Of a DNA stretch of 64,000 nucleotides, positions 1-13,963 are shown in pieces. The notes below the pieces were generated by a model. That model did no database searches, had not been told where the DNA came from, and saw only the letters and a list, made by a program, of their open reading frames with translations. The number at the start of each line of letters is the position of its first letter. Positions within the stretch are counted from its first letter, which is position 1. Source of the stretch: Leclercia adecarboxylata (GTDB lineage Bacteria; Pseudomonadota; Gammaproteobacteria; Enterobacterales; Enterobacteriaceae); NCBI RefSeq assembly GCF_006874705.1, contig NZ_CP035382.1, positions 3,720,001 to 3,784,000 of the forward strand, in the 5' to 3' direction. The position numbers and the translations under genes are program-made.

Positions 1-1
1 T

Positions 2-55
2 GGCAAGCTGCCCGACAAAAAACGTTGCGTTTGCGCAGGATGTCACAGGATTCAT
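2..55 (-). CDS. possible start of a gene cut by the window edge
   Basis: An ATG on the minus strand overlaps the ynjD stop codon (ATGA) and stays open for 18 codons to the window edge. The encoded residues start MNPVTSCANATFF. They do not look like the YnjE rhodanese start that follows ynjD in E. coli. The stop/start overlap is typical of coupled genes in this operon, but 18 codons can be chance. I cannot assign a product. Confidence 0.25.
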   Translation of the reverse strand, partial: MNPVTSCANATFFVGQLA

Positions 56-684
56 TGCCAGCCTGCCATCGGCAGCACCTGCCCGTTCGGGGGAATATCG
101 TCGTCATCGTGCGTCACCTGCACCACCGGGATCTGCCGGGTATGCACTTCGGCGAACACCCAGCGGCGAAACTGGTCGCGCAGATTTTTATCCAGACGGC
201 TAAAAGGCTCGTCGAGCAGCAGCGCCTGGGGTTGAGCCAGCAGGGCGCGGAGCAGGCTCACCCGGGCGCGCTGGCCGCCGGAGAGCGTGGCGGGATCGCG
301 ACGAAAGAAGCCGCTCAATTCCGCGGCGTCCAGCGCGTCGTTAACCTGCTGTATGCGCGCCTCGCCTTTGACCGCCGCCGGGAGCGCCAGCAGCAGATTC
401 TGCCCGACGCTGAAGTGATCGAAGAGCAACGCATCCTGAAACAGCAGCCCGAGCCCCCGCAGCTCGGTGGGCAGGGCGTCGCAGCGCCGGGAATTGATCC
501 ACAGCTCTCCGGCAGCGCGAAAATCGCCGGGCAGAGCCCCCACCATCCAGGCAAACAGCGACGATTTCCCGCTGCCGGAAGGGCCCATCAGGGTAAGTAT
601 TTCGCCAGGCGGCACCTCGAAACTGACGTTGTGCAGCAGCGTCGTCTGGCGCAGCGAGAGCGAAACATCCTTAACCATCAGCAT
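52..684 (-). CDS. ynjD: ABC transporter ATP-binding protein YnjD
   Basis: ATPase subunit of a predicted importer, acting on the cytoplasmic side of the inner membrane with YnjC. The 210 residues show Walker A GPSGSGKS (34-41), the signature LSGGQR (134-139), Walker B ending LLLDEP (155-160) and the switch histidine at 192. I chose the ATG at 684 (MLMVKD) rather than the longer frame: it overlaps the ynjC stop as TAATG and matches the E. coli start. The tail ends at MAGWQ, a few residues shorter than I recall for E. coli, after an acidic HDDDD run where E. coli has HDLQD. The substrate is unknown. Confidence 0.9.
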   Translation of the reverse strand: MLMVKDVSLSLRQTTLLHNVSFEVPPGEILTLMGPSGSGKSSLFAWMVGALPGDFRAAGELWINSRRCDALPTELRGLGLLFQDALLFDHFSVGQNLLLALPAAVKGEARIQQVNDALDAAELSGFFRRDPATLSGGQRARVSLLRALLAQPQALLLDEPFSRLDKNLRDQFRRWVFAEVHTRQIPVVQVTHDDDDIPPNGQVLPMAGWQ

Positions 685-2219
685 TAACGTAACCCCTGTC
701 GAAAGCGGCCCACCAGCCGGGAAAGCAGGATGCAGGCGGCAAAGACCAGCATCGGTAGCAGCAGCTGCCACAGCGCCTGGGCCGCCAGCACGGCGCTACT
801 GCCGCCGCTGCTGAGCGCCACGGCGTCGGTGGTCAGCGTGGCGTACCGGCCGCTGCCCAGCCACAGGGTGGGCAGATACTGCGCCATACTGACGGAAAAT
901 CCGACCGCAAAAGCGGTGAGCGCCGGACGGATCATCTGCGGGCATTTGACCAGCCAGAATATTTTAAGCAATCCCCAGCCGAGGGTGCGGGCGATCAGGA
1001 TCAGGCGCGGATCGAGTCGGCGCCAGGCCGGCTGCATCACCAGCAGCATCCACGGCAGCACCCACAGTAAATGACCCCACAGCACGGCAATCCACTCTCC
1101 GTCGAGCTGCATCAGCAGCGCCAGCTGATACTGTCCGGCCACCAGCGGCAGGGCGGGGAGCGCCAGCGGTAGCCAGACCCAGAAGCCCCCGCGCTGCGGG
1201 CCCCACTCCAGCCAGAGCAGGATCATTCCCAGCGCAAGCGCCGCCGAACAGAGACCCAGCGACAGGCTCACCGCCGCCGCGTCGCGGGAGACGCGGGCAT
1301 CGCCCGCCACCAGCACAAGGATCGCCACGCTGACGAGGCCCGCCAGGGGCAGCAGCAGGGCGCAGGCGCGTCCCACCCGCAGCGGGCGCGGCGTCGGGCG
1401 ATCCCCGGAGACGTCCGGGATAGTGCGTTTCCAGCGTCGCCAGCAGAGAAACAGCGCGACGGCGATCGGCTCCAGGATGATCAGCAGGATCGCACAGACC
1501 AGCATCCCTTTGGCCTGCTGTTGTGTATCCCCCTGTGAAAGCCACTGCCAGGCCAGCACGGCGAGGGTAGGAGGGTTTCCCGGTCCGAGGATCAGGGCCA
1601 CATCCACCACCGACAGCGTCCAGGCGATCGTCGCCAGCATCACCGCCCCCAGCGCGGGGGCAATGGCGGGCAGGATCAGCCAGCGCAGCGCCTGCCAGCG
1701 GCCATAGCCCAGCGAACGCAGCACGGTCACTTTTTGCGCCAGATCTTTTTCCGGCAGCGAGGCGTAAATCGCCCAGAGAACAAACGCGCTCTCCTTGATG
1801 GCGAGGGTCAGGCCAAGGCCAATTCCGTAGCGATCCAGCACCGGGGAGCAGAACGAACAGAGGCGGTAGAGCTCGCCGCCTTCGGCAAAAATCAGCAGCA
1901 CGCTGACCGCAAACGCCACGTGGGGGATCGCCAGCAGCCAGGGCAGGTGGTTGCACAGCCGTCGCCAACGGCTGCCGGGCCACAGCGCGGCCACCACCGC
2001 CAGCGCCAGCAGTAGCGCCCCGACGGCGGCAATCAGGGTGGACACCAGGGTGGCGATCAGCGCCTGCGGCAGCTGCGGATCTGCTGCCAGCGCCCGCCAG
2101 TTCTCCAGGGAGAAGATCGGCGGTAACAGCAGGGCAACGGCGGGCAGCAGCGGCAGATACACCGCCGCCATCAGCAGCCAGGCGAGCCCGCTTAGTGGGT
2201 GCCGTAGCGACGCAGCCAT
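684..2219 (-). CDS. ynjC: ABC transporter permease YnjC
   Basis: Inner-membrane permease of the YnjBCD importer. The 511 residues form a fused double permease: two halves with several hydrophobic helices each, the usual layout for the thiamine/iron-type permease family, and the same length as E. coli YnjC. The start lies inside the end of ynjB (28-base overlap) and the stop overlaps the ynjD start, so translation is probably coupled. The substrate has not been established for the family as far as I know. Confidence 0.92.
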   Translation of the reverse strand: MAASLRHPLSGLAWLLMAAVYLPLLPAVALLLPPIFSLENWRALAADPQLPQALIATLVSTLIAAVGALLLALAVVAALWPGSRWRRLCNHLPWLLAIPHVAFAVSVLLIFAEGGELYRLCSFCSPVLDRYGIGLGLTLAIKESAFVLWAIYASLPEKDLAQKVTVLRSLGYGRWQALRWLILPAIAPALGAVMLATIAWTLSVVDVALILGPGNPPTLAVLAWQWLSQGDTQQQAKGMLVCAILLIILEPIAVALFLCWRRWKRTIPDVSGDRPTPRPLRVGRACALLLPLAGLVSVAILVLVAGDARVSRDAAAVSLSLGLCSAALALGMILLWLEWGPQRGGFWVWLPLALPALPLVAGQYQLALLMQLDGEWIAVLWGHLLWVLPWMLLVMQPAWRRLDPRLILIARTLGWGLLKIFWLVKCPQMIRPALTAFAVGFSVSMAQYLPTLWLGSGRYATLTTDAVALSSGGSSAVLAAQALWQLLLPMLVFAACILLSRLVGRFRQGLR

Positions 2220-3364
2220 TCCTGCTCCAGCGCGTTAACCCAGGCGGCGTGCGGTTCCGCGAGCGTGGCCGGGAGTCCTGCCGGGATAAACTGACGCAAC
2301 GCTGCGGCCTCAGCGGCAGGCAAGGTCTGTGGATCCAGCACGCTCGGATCGCCCCAGTTGGCGGGATCCGCCTTGCGGATCTGCGCCTGCGGGGAGAGTA
2401 AAAAGTTAGCCACGACCTTCGCGCCCGCGCTGGCAGAGGCATTGGCCGGGATCGTCACAAAGTGCACGTTGCCGATCATCCCCTGTTGAAAACCAAAGCT
2501 GTAGCTGTCAGCGGGCAGCTCGTTGCTGTTCACTTTTTGCCGCGCGTGGGCCGGGTTAAAGGTGATCGATAGCCCTAAATTGCCACTTGCCAGCAGGGCA
2601 TCCATCCGCGCCGGTGACGGCGGGAAATCTTTACCCTCGCGCCACAGATGGGGATGCAGCTTATCCAGATACGCCCACAGCGGGGCAGTGACCGCAGCGA
2701 AACTGGCGTTGTCCGGCGGCTGCTTCAGCGCCTCCGGCAGGGTGGTTTGCGTCAGCAGGAGCTGTTCCAGAAACGCGGTGCCGGTAAAGTCGGGCGGGCG
2801 CGGGTAGGTGACGGTACCGGGATGTTGGGTGGCGTACGCCAGCAGCGCCTGCGGGTCCGACAGCGGTTGCGGCAGGGTCTTGCGGCTGGCGATAAAGGTG
2901 AGCTGGGCGCTGCCCCATGGCGACTCAGCCCCCTCGGTCGGGATGGCGAAATCTTCCGTCACCGGTTTAGTCGTATCCACATAGCGCCAGTTGGGCAGGC
3001 TTTGTGCCCATCCGGTCTGCAGCAGCCCGGCGGTTTTCAGGGTGCGGAAGTTCTCGCCGTTGACCCACAGCAGGTCGACCGAACCGTTGGTTTTACGCCC
3101 GGCGCTGGCCTCGGTCTGGATGCGTTTTACCGCGTCGGCGGCATCCGCCAGACGGACAATCTTCAGGGTAATGGCGTAGTGGGTTTTCATCTCGCCGCTC
3201 ACCCAGTCCAGATAGCGGTTTACCGCCTCATCGCCGCCCCAGGCGTTAAACCAGACGGTCTGGCCCCGGGCATCCTCTTTAGTTTTCTGCCAGCCGTCAT
3301 CGGCCAGCGCCGGCCCTGCCATCAGCAGGCCGGTTAACAACATGCAAAAACGCGCACGGCGCAT
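2192..3364 (-). CDS. ynjB: periplasmic substrate-binding protein YnjB
   Basis: Periplasmic solute-binding component of the YnjBCD importer. The protein has 390 residues and opens with a typical Sec signal peptide (MRRARFCMLLTGLLMAGPALA, cleavage after ALA, about residue 21-22). The mature part resembles family 1 extracellular binding proteins, with a TVWFNAWGGDEAVNRYLDW stretch near its start. Eleven bases separate it from the upstream membrane-protein gene and it overlaps ynjC. It is consistently linked to ynjC and ynjD; the ligand is unknown. Confidence 0.92.
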   Translation of the reverse strand: MRRARFCMLLTGLLMAGPALADDGWQKTKEDARGQTVWFNAWGGDEAVNRYLDWVSGEMKTHYAITLKIVRLADAADAVKRIQTEASAGRKTNGSVDLLWVNGENFRTLKTAGLLQTGWAQSLPNWRYVDTTKPVTEDFAIPTEGAESPWGSAQLTFIASRKTLPQPLSDPQALLAYATQHPGTVTYPRPPDFTGTAFLEQLLLTQTTLPEALKQPPDNASFAAVTAPLWAYLDKLHPHLWREGKDFPPSPARMDALLASGNLGLSITFNPAHARQKVNSNELPADSYSFGFQQGMIGNVHFVTIPANASASAGAKVVANFLLSPQAQIRKADPANWGDPSVLDPQTLPAAEAAALRQFIPAGLPATLAEPHAAWVNALEQEWLRRYGTH

Positions 3365-3375
3365 GATGCCCCCTG

Positions 3376-4062
3376 TTATGGAGAAGTGCGGGAAAAGCGG
3401 GCAAACAGCCAGCGGGTAATCAGCGGCAGCAGTCCCAGTAGCGTAAAGGCGAAAACCACGCCCGGCGAGAGGATATCACGCAGCGAGGCGATCTGCCCTA
3501 ACTGGTGGCCGGCATTGAGAAAAACCACCGCACCGGGCAGCATCCCGAGCTGGCTGACCCACCAGTAGCGCCGTACCCCGAGGGTCGTCACCCCGGCCAG
3601 CAGGTTGACCATAAAGAAAGGAAACAGCGGCATCAGGCGCAGGGCAAACAGATAAAAGGCCCCGTCGCGGGCAACCCCGTCATTCACGGTGCGCATCGGC
3701 CCGGCAAAGCGGCGCTGCACCCAGTCGCGCAGCAGATAGCGGCTGACCAGCATCGCCAGGGTTGCGCCTAGCGTGGCGGCGAAGGAGACCAGCAAAATCC
3801 CCGGCCAGAGGCCGAACAGCGCCCCGCCGAGCAGGGTCAGCAGCGCAGCCCCCGGCAGCGACAGGGTGGTGACCAGCACATAGAGAATGAAAAAGAGCGC
3901 GGCGCTCTGCAGTGGCGCCTGCTGGCAGTAATGCAGCAGCGCCTGATGCCGGGCCTGAAGATTTTCCAGCGTCAGGACGCCGGGAGGCAGTTGCGTATAA
4001 ATAACAACAAATGCGCCCAGAAGGGCGCACAGAAGAGTGATTTTACGAACGTTTGCCGCCAT
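3376..4062 (-). CDS. ydjZ: TVP38/TMEM64 family inner membrane protein (YdjZ-like)
   Basis: Polytopic inner-membrane protein of the DedA-like TVP38/TMEM64 (VTT) family, 228 residues. Visible marks are an N-terminal helix, the conserved GGALFG motif about one third in, and a second amphipathic region with FALRLMPLFPF. E. coli has two such genes between xthA and ynjB (ydjX and ydjZ, with ydjY and ynjA between and after them); only one remains here. Its position next to ynjB fits ydjZ. Its ATG directly follows the xthA stop with no spacer. Family members elsewhere act as lipid scramblases; the role here is inferred only. Confidence 0.8.
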   Translation of the reverse strand: MAANVRKITLLCALLGAFVVIYTQLPPGVLTLENLQARHQALLHYCQQAPLQSAALFFILYVLVTTLSLPGAALLTLLGGALFGLWPGILLVSFAATLGATLAMLVSRYLLRDWVQRRFAGPMRTVNDGVARDGAFYLFALRLMPLFPFFMVNLLAGVTTLGVRRYWWVSQLGMLPGAVVFLNAGHQLGQIASLRDILSPGVVFAFTLLGLLPLITRWLFARFSRTSP

Positions 4063-4872
4063 TCATTTTACGTCGAATGTCGCCCATACCGGGGCGTGGT
4101 CGGACGGTTTTTCCATGCTGCGGATCTCGTAATCGATCCCGGTTTCAATGCAGCGCTCTGCCAGCGGCGCGCTTGCCAGCAGCAGGTCGATGCGCAGGCC
4201 GCGGTTATCGTCAAAGCCTCTGGAGCGGTAATCAAACCATGAGAAGCGATCCTGGGTCTCCGGGTTGGCGTGGCGGAAGGTATCCACCAGACCCCAGTCC
4301 ATCAGACGCGCCATCCACTCGCGCTCTTCCGGCAGGAAGGAGCACTTCCCGGCGCGGAGCCAGCGTTTGCGGCTGTCTTCGCCGATGCCGATATCCAGAT
4401 CGGTATGGCTGATATTCATGTCACCCATGATCAGCACCGGATTCTCTTTGTTCAGCTCGGTTTCGAGGAAGGACTGCAGATCCTGGTAGAACTTCTCTTT
4501 GGCCGGGAATTTCAGCGGATGGTCGCGGCTCTCGCCCTGCGGGAAGTAGCCATTGATCACGGTGATGTTGCCAAGCGGCGAGGGAATTTCCGCCATGATG
4601 ATGCGGCGCTGGGAATCTTCACCGTCCCCCGGGAAGCCGCGACGCACCGAGACGGGCGTCTCTTTGGTCAGCAGGGCCACACCGTAATGGCCTTTCTGGC
4701 CGTGATAAAAGACGTTGTAACCCAGTTTTGCCACCTCTTCCAGAGGGAACATATCGTCGTGGACTTTTGTCTCCTGCAGGCCGATAACGTCAGGCTGATG
4801 CTGCTCAACGATGGCTTGCAGTTGATGAGGACGGGCGCGCAGGCCGTTGATATTAAAAGAGACAAATTTCAT
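4063..4872 (-). CDS. xthA: exodeoxyribonuclease III
   Basis: Cytoplasmic Mg-dependent AP endonuclease and 3'-5' exonuclease of base excision repair. The protein has 269 residues, against 268 in E. coli. Family motifs are visible: [15 protein letters not shown] at the start (metal-binding Asn), [12 protein letters not shown] (catalytic Glu near 34), [21 protein letters not shown], and [13 protein letters not shown] at the end (catalytic Asp-His). An upstream in-frame extension to 5043 exists but lies outside the conserved domain, so I chose the ATG at 4872. The gene abuts the TVP38 gene and may be co-transcribed with ynjBCD, unlike a stand-alone xthA. Confidence 0.97.
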   Translation of the reverse strand: MKFVSFNINGLRARPHQLQAIVEQHQPDVIGLQETKVHDDMFPLEEVAKLGYNVFYHGQKGHYGVALLTKETPVSVRRGFPGDGEDSQRRIIMAEIPSPLGNITVINGYFPQGESRDHPLKFPAKEKFYQDLQSFLETELNKENPVLIMGDMNISHTDLDIGIGEDSRKRWLRAGKCSFLPEEREWMARLMDWGLVDTFRHANPETQDRFSWFDYRSRGFDDNRGLRIDLLLASAPLAERCIETGIDYEIRSMEKPSDHAPVWATFDVK

Positions 4873-4992
4873 AGTCGCTGCCAGTGCAAGGTGAATAGTG
4901 CAAGGATGGTAGCAGAATTTCATTGGGCTGACTGCCGCCGCTGCGTATGTTCCAGCCATTTCTGCGATAGATCGTACTGACAGTGCAATTTT

Positions 4993-5009
4993 TGCACCGA
5001 TCTGGCGCG
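4993..5009 (+). promoter_or_regulatory. NtrC-like site 1 upstream of astC
   Basis: TGCACC-GATC-TGGCGCG fits the NtrC consensus TGCACC-N4-TGGTGCA with two mismatches. It lies about 235 bases upstream of the sigma-54 promoter, a usual enhancer distance. E. coli ast transcription is NtrC-dependent under nitrogen limitation, so site and gene agree. Confidence 0.75.
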
Positions 5010-5012
5010 TGA

Positions 5013-5029
5013 TGCCCTGCGATGGCGCG
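5013..5029 (+). promoter_or_regulatory. NtrC-like site 2 upstream of astC
   Basis: TGCCCT-GCGA-TGGCGCG is a weaker match to the NtrC consensus. Its centre is 20 bases from that of site 1, two helical turns, which would place two NtrC dimers on the same DNA face for cooperative oligomerisation. Confidence 0.6.
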
Positions 5030-5126
5030 TAAATGGACCACAAATTTCGCGAGCGATCACAATTCCAGAATTATATTTGGCTTCTGCATAAAACAGCTGT
5101 TTTTCATCCGGCAAAGCCGCGCTTGT

Positions 5127-5140
5127 TGTAAAAATATTCA
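5127..5140 (+). promoter_or_regulatory. possible ArgR half-operator upstream of astC
   Basis: TGTAAAAATATTCA matches the ARG-box core TGAAT-W4-ATTCA at 12 of 14 positions. It lies between the NtrC sites and the sigma-54 promoter. ArgR boosts ast expression in E. coli with arginine present. A clear second box at the usual 3-base spacing is not evident, so this is tentative. Confidence 0.35.
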
Positions 5141-5228
5141 CTTTATATGCAATAACAGTGAATAACTCCATATCGTAACCTGTTGATATTACGTTCCCCC
5201 ATCCAGTTTATGCATTTTTATCGCTGGC

Positions 5229-5244
5229 TGGCACGATCGCTGCA
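5229..5244 (+). promoter_or_regulatory. sigma-54 promoter of astCADBE
   Basis: TGGCAC (5229-5234) is followed by CTGCA, with exactly ten bases between the GG (-24) and the GC (-12) as RpoN requires. The start point would be near 5255, leaving a leader of about 60 bases before the astC ATG. Confidence 0.85.
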
Positions 5245-5286
5245 ATCTACATTTACAGCGCAAACACTAAAATATTTAACATTTAA

Positions 5287-10364
<5,078 letters not shown>

Positions 10365-10374
10365 AGGAGGCGTG

Positions 10375-11340
10375 ATGGACAACTTTCTGGCGCTGACGAT
10401 GGCCGATGAAATGCCTCCCCACCACGAAGGCAGAGGGGCATCGTTTCACTGGCGCTGGCTGGCACGCGGGGTGTTGGAGCTGACGCCGGAGGTCGCAAGC
10501 ACGGGCTCCCTGGTGCTCTCGGCCGGGATCCACGGCAATGAAACCGCGCCGGTGGAAATTGTCGACCTGCTGGTGCGGGCGCTGTTTCGCGGCGAACTGA
10601 CGCTGCGCTGCCGCCTGCTGGTCATCTACGGTAACCCCCCGGCGCTGAGGGCCGGCAAGCGCTATCTGACCTGCGATATCAATCGTCTGTTCAGCGGGCG
10701 CGGGGCGCAGTTTCCGACCTGCGACGAGACCGCGCGGGCGACCCTGCTGGAGGATCTGGTGACAGGATTTTACCAGCAGGCGGGGGACGATCGCTGGCAT
10801 CTGGATCTGCATACTGCCATCCGCGCCTCTTATCATGAGCGTTTCGGCGTGCTGCCCCAGCGCAGTCAACCCTGGGATGAAGCCTTTATTCAGTGGCTTG
10901 GAGATGCCGGGCTGGAGGCGCTGGTCTTTCATCAGGCGCCGGGCGGCACCTTCACCCATTTCAGCTGCGAACGTTTTGGTGCCCTGGCCTGTACCCTGGA
11001 GCTGGGCAAGGCGCTGCCTTTCGGCCATAACGATCTGACTCGCTTTGCCACTACCCATCAGGCGCTGTATGCCTTGCTGAGCGGCGAGGCGCCAGGGCAG
11101 CATGCTGATCCTGTCCAGCAGTATCGGGTGGTGCAGCAGATCACCCGCCGCAGCGAAGCTTTTGTGCTGCACATGGCGGCGCATACCCTGAACTTTACCC
11201 CGTTCCGCCAGGGCAGTTTGCTGGCAGAGGATGGCGAGGAACGCTATGAAGTACACCACTCGACGGAGTATGTTCTGTTCCCTAATCCTGCCGTGGCCTT
11301 CGGTTTACGAGCCGGGCTGATGCTGGAAAAAATTAACTGA
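10375..11340 (+). CDS. astE: succinylglutamate desuccinylase
   Basis: Last AST enzyme, a zinc hydrolase splitting N-succinylglutamate into glutamate and succinate. It has 321 residues. Zinc and catalytic motifs of the aspartoacylase/M14-like family are present: [21 protein letters not shown] and [16 protein letters not shown] at 10372 also fits the frame, but AGGAGG at 10365-10370 would sit only one base from it, against four for the ATG at 10375, and MDNFLALT is the conserved start. It is the end of the operon. Confidence 0.97.
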   Translation: MDNFLALTMADEMPPHHEGRGASFHWRWLARGVLELTPEVASTGSLVLSAGIHGNETAPVEIVDLLVRALFRGELTLRCRLLVIYGNPPALRAGKRYLTCDINRLFSGRGAQFPTCDETARATLLEDLVTGFYQQAGDDRWHLDLHTAIRASYHERFGVLPQRSQPWDEAFIQWLGDAGLEALVFHQAPGGTFTHFSCERFGALACTLELGKALPFGHNDLTRFATTHQALYALLSGEAPGQHADPVQQYRVVQQITRRSEAFVLHMAAHTLNFTPFRQGSLLAEDGEERYEVHHSTEYVLFPNPAVAFGLRAGLMLEKIN

Positions 11341-11350
11341 AACCCTCTGG

Positions 11351-11378
11351 CCCCATCAGCATAACGCGGTGGGGTTGT
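11351..11378 (+). terminator. weak terminator-like hairpin after astE
   Basis: CCCCA (11351-11355) can pair with TGGGG (11370-11374) around a 14-base loop, followed by TTGTTTATTTT. The stem is short, so termination here is only plausible. Confidence 0.4.
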
Positions 11379-11534
11379 TTATTTTCCCAGCCATTTCATT
11401 TAGCTGCCGTTTTATTACAGATTATTCCTGGCTGTTTGCTTTATTATTAATCTTTCTCCCGGTATACTCCTTCACAATCTCTTTAAAATCAGACAGATGA
11501 ATATTTTTGTTTCAACTCTCCACGCTTTATCCTT

Positions 11535-11552
11535 ATTTCCTCCATATTTGGC
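11535..11552 (+). promoter_or_regulatory. BaeR box of spy
   Basis: ATTTCCTCCATATTTGGC matches the BaeR consensus TTTTTCTCCATDATTGGC at 15 of 18 positions. It lies 125 bases before the spy ATG. spy is a known BaeR and CpxR target in E. coli. Confidence 0.75.
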
Positions 11553-11677
11553 GATAATTTGTTTTTTACACTTTCATTGTTTTACCCTTGCTCTGATTAA
11601 TTGACGATAAACCCCGTAAAGTGAATCTCGTCAACACGGCATAGCGCCGAAGAATAACTGAAAGGAAGGACAAAATT

Positions 11678-12166
11678 ATGCGTAAATTAACTGCACTGTT
11701 TGTTGCCTCTACCCTGGCTCTGGGCGCTACCAGCGCGGCGTTCGCCGCAGATACCGCCACCACGACGGCAGCACCGACCGAAAGCAAAATGATGCATCAC
11801 AAAGGTAAGCCGGGTATGCATCACGACATGATGTTTAAAGACCTGAACCTGACGGATGCGCAGAAAACGCAGATCCGCGACATCATGAAAAGCCAGCGTG
11901 ACCAGATGAAACGTCCGCCGGTAGAAGAGCGCCGCGCAATGCATGACATCATTGCCAGCGACAGCTTCGATAAAGCGAAAGCCCAGGCGCAGGTCGATAA
12001 GATGGCCGAGCAGAACAAAGCCCGCATGCTGGCGCATATGGAAACCCAGAACAAGATTTACAACATCCTGACCCCGGAACAGAAAAAACAGTTCGATGCG
12101 AATTTTGAGAAGCGTCTGACAGAACGTTCCGCGCCGGAAGGTAAAATGACCCCACCAGCCGAATAA
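11678..12166 (+). CDS. spy: periplasmic chaperone Spy
   Basis: ATP-independent periplasmic chaperone induced by envelope damage. It has 162 residues with a signal peptide ending AAFA (about residue 23). Two LTxxQ motifs, the mark of the Spy/CpxP family, are visible: LTDAQ and LTPEQ. The mature N-terminus is His/Met-rich (MMHHKGKPGMHHDMM), as in E. coli Spy. It stands alone between a BaeR box and a strong terminator. Confidence 0.97.
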   Translation: MRKLTALFVASTLALGATSAAFAADTATTTAAPTESKMMHHKGKPGMHHDMMFKDLNLTDAQKTQIRDIMKSQRDQMKRPPVEERRAMHDIIASDSFDKAKAQAQVDKMAEQNKARMLAHMETQNKIYNILTPEQKKQFDANFEKRLTERSAPEGKMTPPAE

Positions 12167-12184
12167 TCGGTTCAGCCATTCAAG

Positions 12185-12243
12185 ACCGCCGGAGTCCTGT
12201 TCACCCAAGCGAATACGCTGTGGACAGGTCCGGCGGTTTTTTC
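12185..12243 (+). terminator. spy terminator
   Basis: A perfect 9-base stem, ACCGCCGGA (12185-12193) with TCCGGCGGT (12229-12237), is extended inside by GTCC/GGAC and followed by six or more T. Confidence 0.85.
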
Positions 12244-12464
12244 TTTTCTCCCCCCTCTTGCCAGCCGCCGCCATCCCGGTATTCTCCTGTTATCGCTTTG
12301 CAGAATGTGATTGAAATTTCTGGCGTTACGGATTTTTTCGTCGTCATGCTAAGGCCGTTGTGCACATCTGCCGATACTACCCAGTGATGACCTAACGATA
12401 ACAATCAAAATGCGACCGCCCTGCGCGGGTTGCTCTGGCGCGTATTGCGCCATTCGGAGTGGTG

Positions 12465-13022
12465 ATGGAATTCTTTGATATCCGCAAAATGCCGATCAGC
12501 CTCTGGCGCAACGGGGCCGGTGAGACGCGCGAAATATGTTGTTTTCCCCCCGCAACCCGGGAATTTAACTGGCGTGCCAGTATTGCCTCCCTGGCCAGTA
12601 ACGGTGACTTTTCCGTCTCACCCGGCGTCGATCGGGTGATCACCCTGCTGGAGGGGGGAGAGGTCCATCTGGATGGCGGAAAGGCGTTTACTCACACGCT
12701 GCAGCGTCATCAGCCCTTCAGCTTTGCCGGCGACCTGCCGGTAAAGGCGCAGCTGCTGGAAGGACAGATGTCGATGGATTTCAACATCATGACCCGCCGG
12801 GATCGCTGTCGGGCAAAGGTGCGCGTGGCGGACCGCACCTTCACCACCTTTGCCTCACGCGGCGGGGTGGTGTTTGTGCTGAGCGGCGCCTGGCAGCTGG
12901 GGGAGAAGCTGCTCACCGCCGATCAGGGCGCATGGTGGCATGAGGGCGACCATACGCTGCGGCTGCTGAAGGAAGAGGGAACCCTGCTGTTCAGCGAGAT
13001 TTTCTGGCTTCCGGGACACTGA
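12465..13022 (+). CDS. ves: HutD/Ves family cupin protein
   Basis: The 185-residue cytoplasmic protein is similar along its length to E. coli Ves (191 residues), a cold- and stress-inducible HutD-family double cupin of unknown function. Characteristic stretches are [13 protein letters not shown] near the start, [25 protein letters not shown] and [14 protein letters not shown] at 12459 is in frame, but CGGAG at 12455-12459 serves the ATG at 12465 and MEFFD matches the family start. It overlaps the end of cho, convergent, by 32 bases. Confidence 0.9.
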   Translation: MEFFDIRKMPISLWRNGAGETREICCFPPATREFNWRASIASLASNGDFSVSPGVDRVITLLEGGEVHLDGGKAFTHTLQRHQPFSFAGDLPVKAQLLEGQMSMDFNIMTRRDRCRAKVRVADRTFTTFASRGGVVFVLSGAWQLGEKLLTADQGAWWHEGDHTLRLLKEEGTLLFSEIFWLPGH

Positions 13023-13878
13023 GCGGAATGATCTCGTAGTTGCCGGTCAGCAAGGGCTTGCAGAGAATTTTATACCCATCCTGATCGAAACCTGCGGGCG
13101 TGCGCAGCAGGTCCGCCGCCTCGTCCAGACTGTCGACCGCTCCCAGCCAGAGCCAGTTATGGATGATATGGTAGTGGGTCATGTCCGGGCGCGACTCTTT
13201 CAGCGCCACGGCGCTGTCCCACGGCCAGCAGGTGACGCCAATCGCCTGCAATCCCTCGACTAAACGCTGCTGATGATCCTCAACGCTCTCTTTCCCGCAG
13301 CACGCTCCCGCGCAGCGCTTCAGAGCGGAACGGAAGCAGGCCCGCCCGCGGCTTAGCGACTCCAGCCCCAGCAGGCCGTAACAGAGCTGGCGCTCATCGG
13401 CCAGCGTCTGCAGGGTTTGCAGCGCCGCACGGCGGTTGGCGAAGAGGCCAAACAGATTCGGCGTGTGTGAAAAATCGACCTCACGGGCGTACACGATCTG
13501 CGGTTTACCCTCGGTGATTTGCAGGGAGCAGAGCTGGCGATTGCGGCGCAGCCGTTTATTGAACAGCGGTTGCTGCTCCTTAATCAAGCGCGCCTCAAGC
13601 AGCAGAGCGCCCAGCTCACCCGCGGTCTGGATCCAGGTGATACGTCGGGACTGGCGCAGCATGGCGGCCTCGTCCGGGGTACGCAGATGTGACAGCACCC
13701 GGCTGCGAATATTGACGCTTTTACCGATATAAAGGGGCATGGCATCGCTGTCGCCATGGAAGAAGTAGACGCCAGGCTGCTTGGGCAGTGCCTCAAGCCA
13801 CGGGCGCAGATGTTCGGGATATTCATAGATAGCTGCCGCTTCGAATTCAAGCCGCGGTGCCGATTGACGCCTGCTCAC
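12991..13878 (-). CDS. cho: excinuclease Cho (UvrC homologue)
   Basis: SOS-induced endonuclease that makes the 3' incision at bulky lesions in place of UvrC after UvrAB. It has 295 residues, as in E. coli. The N-terminal GIY-YIG nuclease domain is visible ([10 protein letters not shown], then [18 protein letters not shown]), followed by [21 protein letters not shown] and a Cys-rich [10 protein letters not shown] region. It starts with GTG at 13878 behind CAGGAG. A LexA box lies just upstream. Its 3' end overlaps ves. Confidence 0.95.
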   Translation of the reverse strand: MSRRQSAPRLEFEAAAIYEYPEHLRPWLEALPKQPGVYFFHGDSDAMPLYIGKSVNIRSRVLSHLRTPDEAAMLRQSRRITWIQTAGELGALLLEARLIKEQQPLFNKRLRRNRQLCSLQITEGKPQIVYAREVDFSHTPNLFGLFANRRAALQTLQTLADERQLCYGLLGLESLSRGRACFRSALKRCAGACCGKESVEDHQQRLVEGLQAIGVTCWPWDSAVALKESRPDMTHYHIIHNWLWLGAVDSLDEAADLLRTPAGFDQDGYKILCKPLLTGNYEIIPLSVPEARKSR

Positions 13879-13891
13879 AACTTACTCCTGA

Positions 13892-13911
13892 TACTGTTCA
13901 GGCATACAGTG
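13892..13911. promoter_or_regulatory. LexA box of cho
   Basis: TACTGT-TCAGGCAT-ACAGTG is a near-perfect SOS box (CTGT-N8-ACAG with TA flank) 14 bases upstream of the cho GTG. Confidence 0.92.
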
Positions 13912-13930
13912 TAGCAGCTGTGGTGTGGTT

Positions 13931-13954
13931 AAAAAAGAGGCGGCAGATGCCGCC
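13931..13954 (-). terminator. nadE terminator
   Basis: GGCGGC (13939-13944) and GCCGCC (13949-13954) enclose AGAT. On the minus strand the stem is followed by CTC and then a run of T (A at 13931-13936), just after the nadE stop. Confidence 0.8.
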
Positions 13955-13963
13955 CCGTCATAA

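Larger units (their letters stand above)
11341..11677. promoter_or_regulatory. astE-spy intergenic region
   Basis: This 337-base AT-rich gap carries the weak ast terminator and the spy promoter with its BaeR box. A GTAAA followed after nine bases by GTCAA near 11617-11635 may be a poor CpxR site. I see no further gene. Confidence 0.6.

Noticed and set aside
964..2442. 492-codon minus-strand frame overlapping ynjC and ynjB
   Set aside because: Out of frame with two clear genes on the same strand; Arg/Pro/Gly-rich composition typical of a frame-shifted shadow.
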